A stretch of 5,657 nucleotides of DNA from NCBI GenBank assembly GCA_039930945.1, contig JBDTSW010000116.1, positions 1 to 5,657 of the forward strand, written 5' to 3'. Source of the DNA: JBDTSW01 sp039930945. Its GTDB lineage: Bacteria > Actinomycetota > Thermoleophilia > Solirubrobacterales > 70-9. A program made the position numbers and the translations under genes. Under the pieces are notes generated by a model. That model did not search any database. It worked only from the letters and a program-made list of their open reading frames with translations, and was not told the DNA's origin. Positions 4,537 to 5,657 of the stretch are shown one piece after another. The first letter of the stretch is position 1; the number at the start of each line of letters is the position of its first letter.

Positions 4537-5657
4537 GCGACGCCATCGACACCCGCGGCTCGACCGAGCCCCGCGGCGGCGACCGCCTCGCCCGCACCGG
4601 CGCCCGGGTGGTCGGCACCTCCCCGATCGAGCGCACCGATCCCGAGGAGCGCGAGGAGGAGTTCCTGACGATCAACATGGGCCCCCACCATCCCGCCACC
4701 CATGGGGTGCTGCGGCTGCTGGTCAGCCTCGAGGGCGAGTTCGTCCGCGACCTGAAGCCGATCATTGGCTACGTCCACACCGGGATCGAGAAGAGCTGCG
4801 AGGACAAGTCGTACTGGAAGGTGATCCCGTTCGTGGAGCGGATGGACTACCTCTCCTACTTCTTCCAGATGCAGGCGTTCTGCGGCGCGGTCGAGACCCT
4901 GTTGGAGCTGGAGATCCCCGCCCGCGCCAACTACCTGCGGGTGATCCACATGGAGCTCAACCGGATCCACTCGCACCTGGTCTGGCTCGGCACCTCCGCG
5001 CTCGACCTCGGCGCGATGTCGATGTTCTTCTACTGCTTCCGCGAGCGCGACCGGATCCTCGACCTGTTCGAGATGTCCACCGGCCAGCGGATGCACACCC
5101 GGTACTTCCAGGTGGGGGGGGTCGCCGAGGACATCCCGGTCGGCTTCGCCGGGAAGGTGAGCGCCTTCTGCGACGAGATGCCGTCGCGGATCGACCAATA
5201 CGAGGCCCTGTTGACCCGAAACGAGATCTTCCTCCAGCGCACCAAGGGGATCGGCGTGGTCCCGCGCGAGCGGCTGCTCGCCCTCGGCGTCACCGGGCCC
5301 CTGCTGCGCGCCGCCGGCGAGCCCTGGGACCTGCGCAAGGCGGACCCGGACCTCTGTTACGACCAGCTCGAGTTCAAGATCCCGATCGGCACCGTCGGCG
5401 ACGGCTGGGATCGCTACCGCGTCCGCATCCAGGAGATGCGCGAATCGGTGCGGCTGATCTCCCAGGCGCTCGCCGGCCTGCCCGAGGGCCCCTGGATCGC
5501 CGACGACCGCAAGGTCGTGCTGCCGCCCCGGTCGGAGCTGTCGACCTCGATGGAGGCTCTGATCCACCACTTCAAGCTGGTCACCGAGGGCTTCCGGGTG
5601 CCGCCGGGCGAGGTCTATTACCCGATCGAGTCGCCGCGCGGCGAGCTCGGCTGCTTC
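4533..5657 (+). CDS. nuoD: NADH-quinone oxidoreductase subunit D (49 kDa subunit), 3' end outside window
   Basis: NuoD (Nqo4) forms the quinone-binding cavity together with NuoB. The window holds the first 375 codons with no stop; by comparison with Thermus Nqo4 roughly 50-60 residues are missing. Landmarks are NMGPHHPATHGVLRL (48-62), IGYVHTGIEK (78-87), RMDYLSYF (103-110), NRIHSHLVWLGT (143-154), FYCFRERDRILDLFE (166-180), GQRMHTRYFQVGGV (184-197), GVTGPLLRAAGEPWDLRKA (252-270) and SMEALIHHFK (339-348). His57 and Tyr106 correspond to the quinone head-group ligands His38 and Tyr87 of Nqo4, so the site looks intact. About 42 charged residues precede the conserved core. The ATG overlaps the nuoC stop as ATGA, indicating translational coupling. 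A run of eight G (5114-5121) keeps the frame across a conserved motif, so no indel is suspected there. Confidence 0.97.
   Translation, partial: MSDAIDTRGSTEPRGGDRLARTGARVVGTSPIERTDPEEREEEFLTINMGPHHPATHGVLRLLVSLEGEFVRDLKPIIGYVHTGIEKSCEDKSYWKVIPFVERMDYLSYFFQMQAFCGAVETLLELEIPARANYLRVIHMELNRIHSHLVWLGTSALDLGAMSMFFYCFRERDRILDLFEMSTGQRMHTRYFQVGGVAEDIPVGFAGKVSAFCDEMPSRIDQYEALLTRNEIFLQRTKGIGVVPRERLLALGVTGPLLRAAGEPWDLRKADPDLCYDQLEFKIPIGTVGDGWDRYRVRIQEMRESVRLISQALAGLPEGPWIADDRKVVLPPRSELSTSMEALIHHFKLVTEGFRVPPGEVYYPIESPRGELGCF

Noticed and set aside
5114..5121. Run of eight G in nuoD, a possible frameshift site
   Set aside because: The conserved QVGGV motif reads through it in the correct frame; there is no sign of slippage or an indel.
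4440..5570. Long open frame on the minus strand opposite nuoD (376 codons)
   Set aside because: It is antisense to a full-length conserved NuoD region; its composition is typical of a GC-rich shadow and no motif is recognisable.

Overview
The window is very GC-rich DNA that is almost entirely coding, with GTG and TTG starts and stop-start overlaps. It most likely comes from a high-GC actinobacterium. The class Thermoleophilia (Solirubrobacterales/Gaiellales type) is my best guess, from the look of the NuoA-D and SerRS proteins and from a lipoprotein cytochrome c sitting beside an aerobic complex I operon. That placement is inference; there is no rRNA or marker search behind it.

Left part, minus strand (2-1686): a small lipoprotein cytochrome c is followed within about 10 bases by serS (seryl-tRNA synthetase), so the two probably form one transcript. 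serS is full length by homology but has no ATG, GTG or TTG where the protein should begin. A flavin-reductase-domain gene (1721-2197) diverges from the cytochrome c gene across only 34 bases. It converges on a small four-helix membrane protein of unknown function (2221-2655, minus), with a GC hairpin between the two stop codons.

Right part, plus strand (2785 to the window end): nuoA, nuoB, nuoC and nuoD of the proton-pumping NADH:quinone oxidoreductase (complex I), each joined to the next by an overlap. nuoD runs off the window. NuoA is a membrane-arm subunit; NuoB (cluster N2), NuoC and NuoD form the quinone-side connecting module. A TATAAA box just upstream of nuoA marks the likely operon promoter.

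The most unusual signal is inside the nuo operon. Two short hairpin elements (3888-3923 and 4273-4310) share an identical 15-base core, GGACGCGAAGCGGAG, placed in the same position of a 20-base spacer. Their flanking arms differ in sequence but are perfectly complementary within each copy. One sits in a non-conserved Gly/Ser tail of NuoB and the other in a conserved loop of NuoC, and the core is read in different frames in the two proteins. This looks like a REP-like, DNA-level (possibly mobile or structural) repeat that inserts in frame into essential genes. Next to the first copy, a run of 12-base repeats encodes the end of NuoB in one frame and overlaps the possible starts of nuoC in another.
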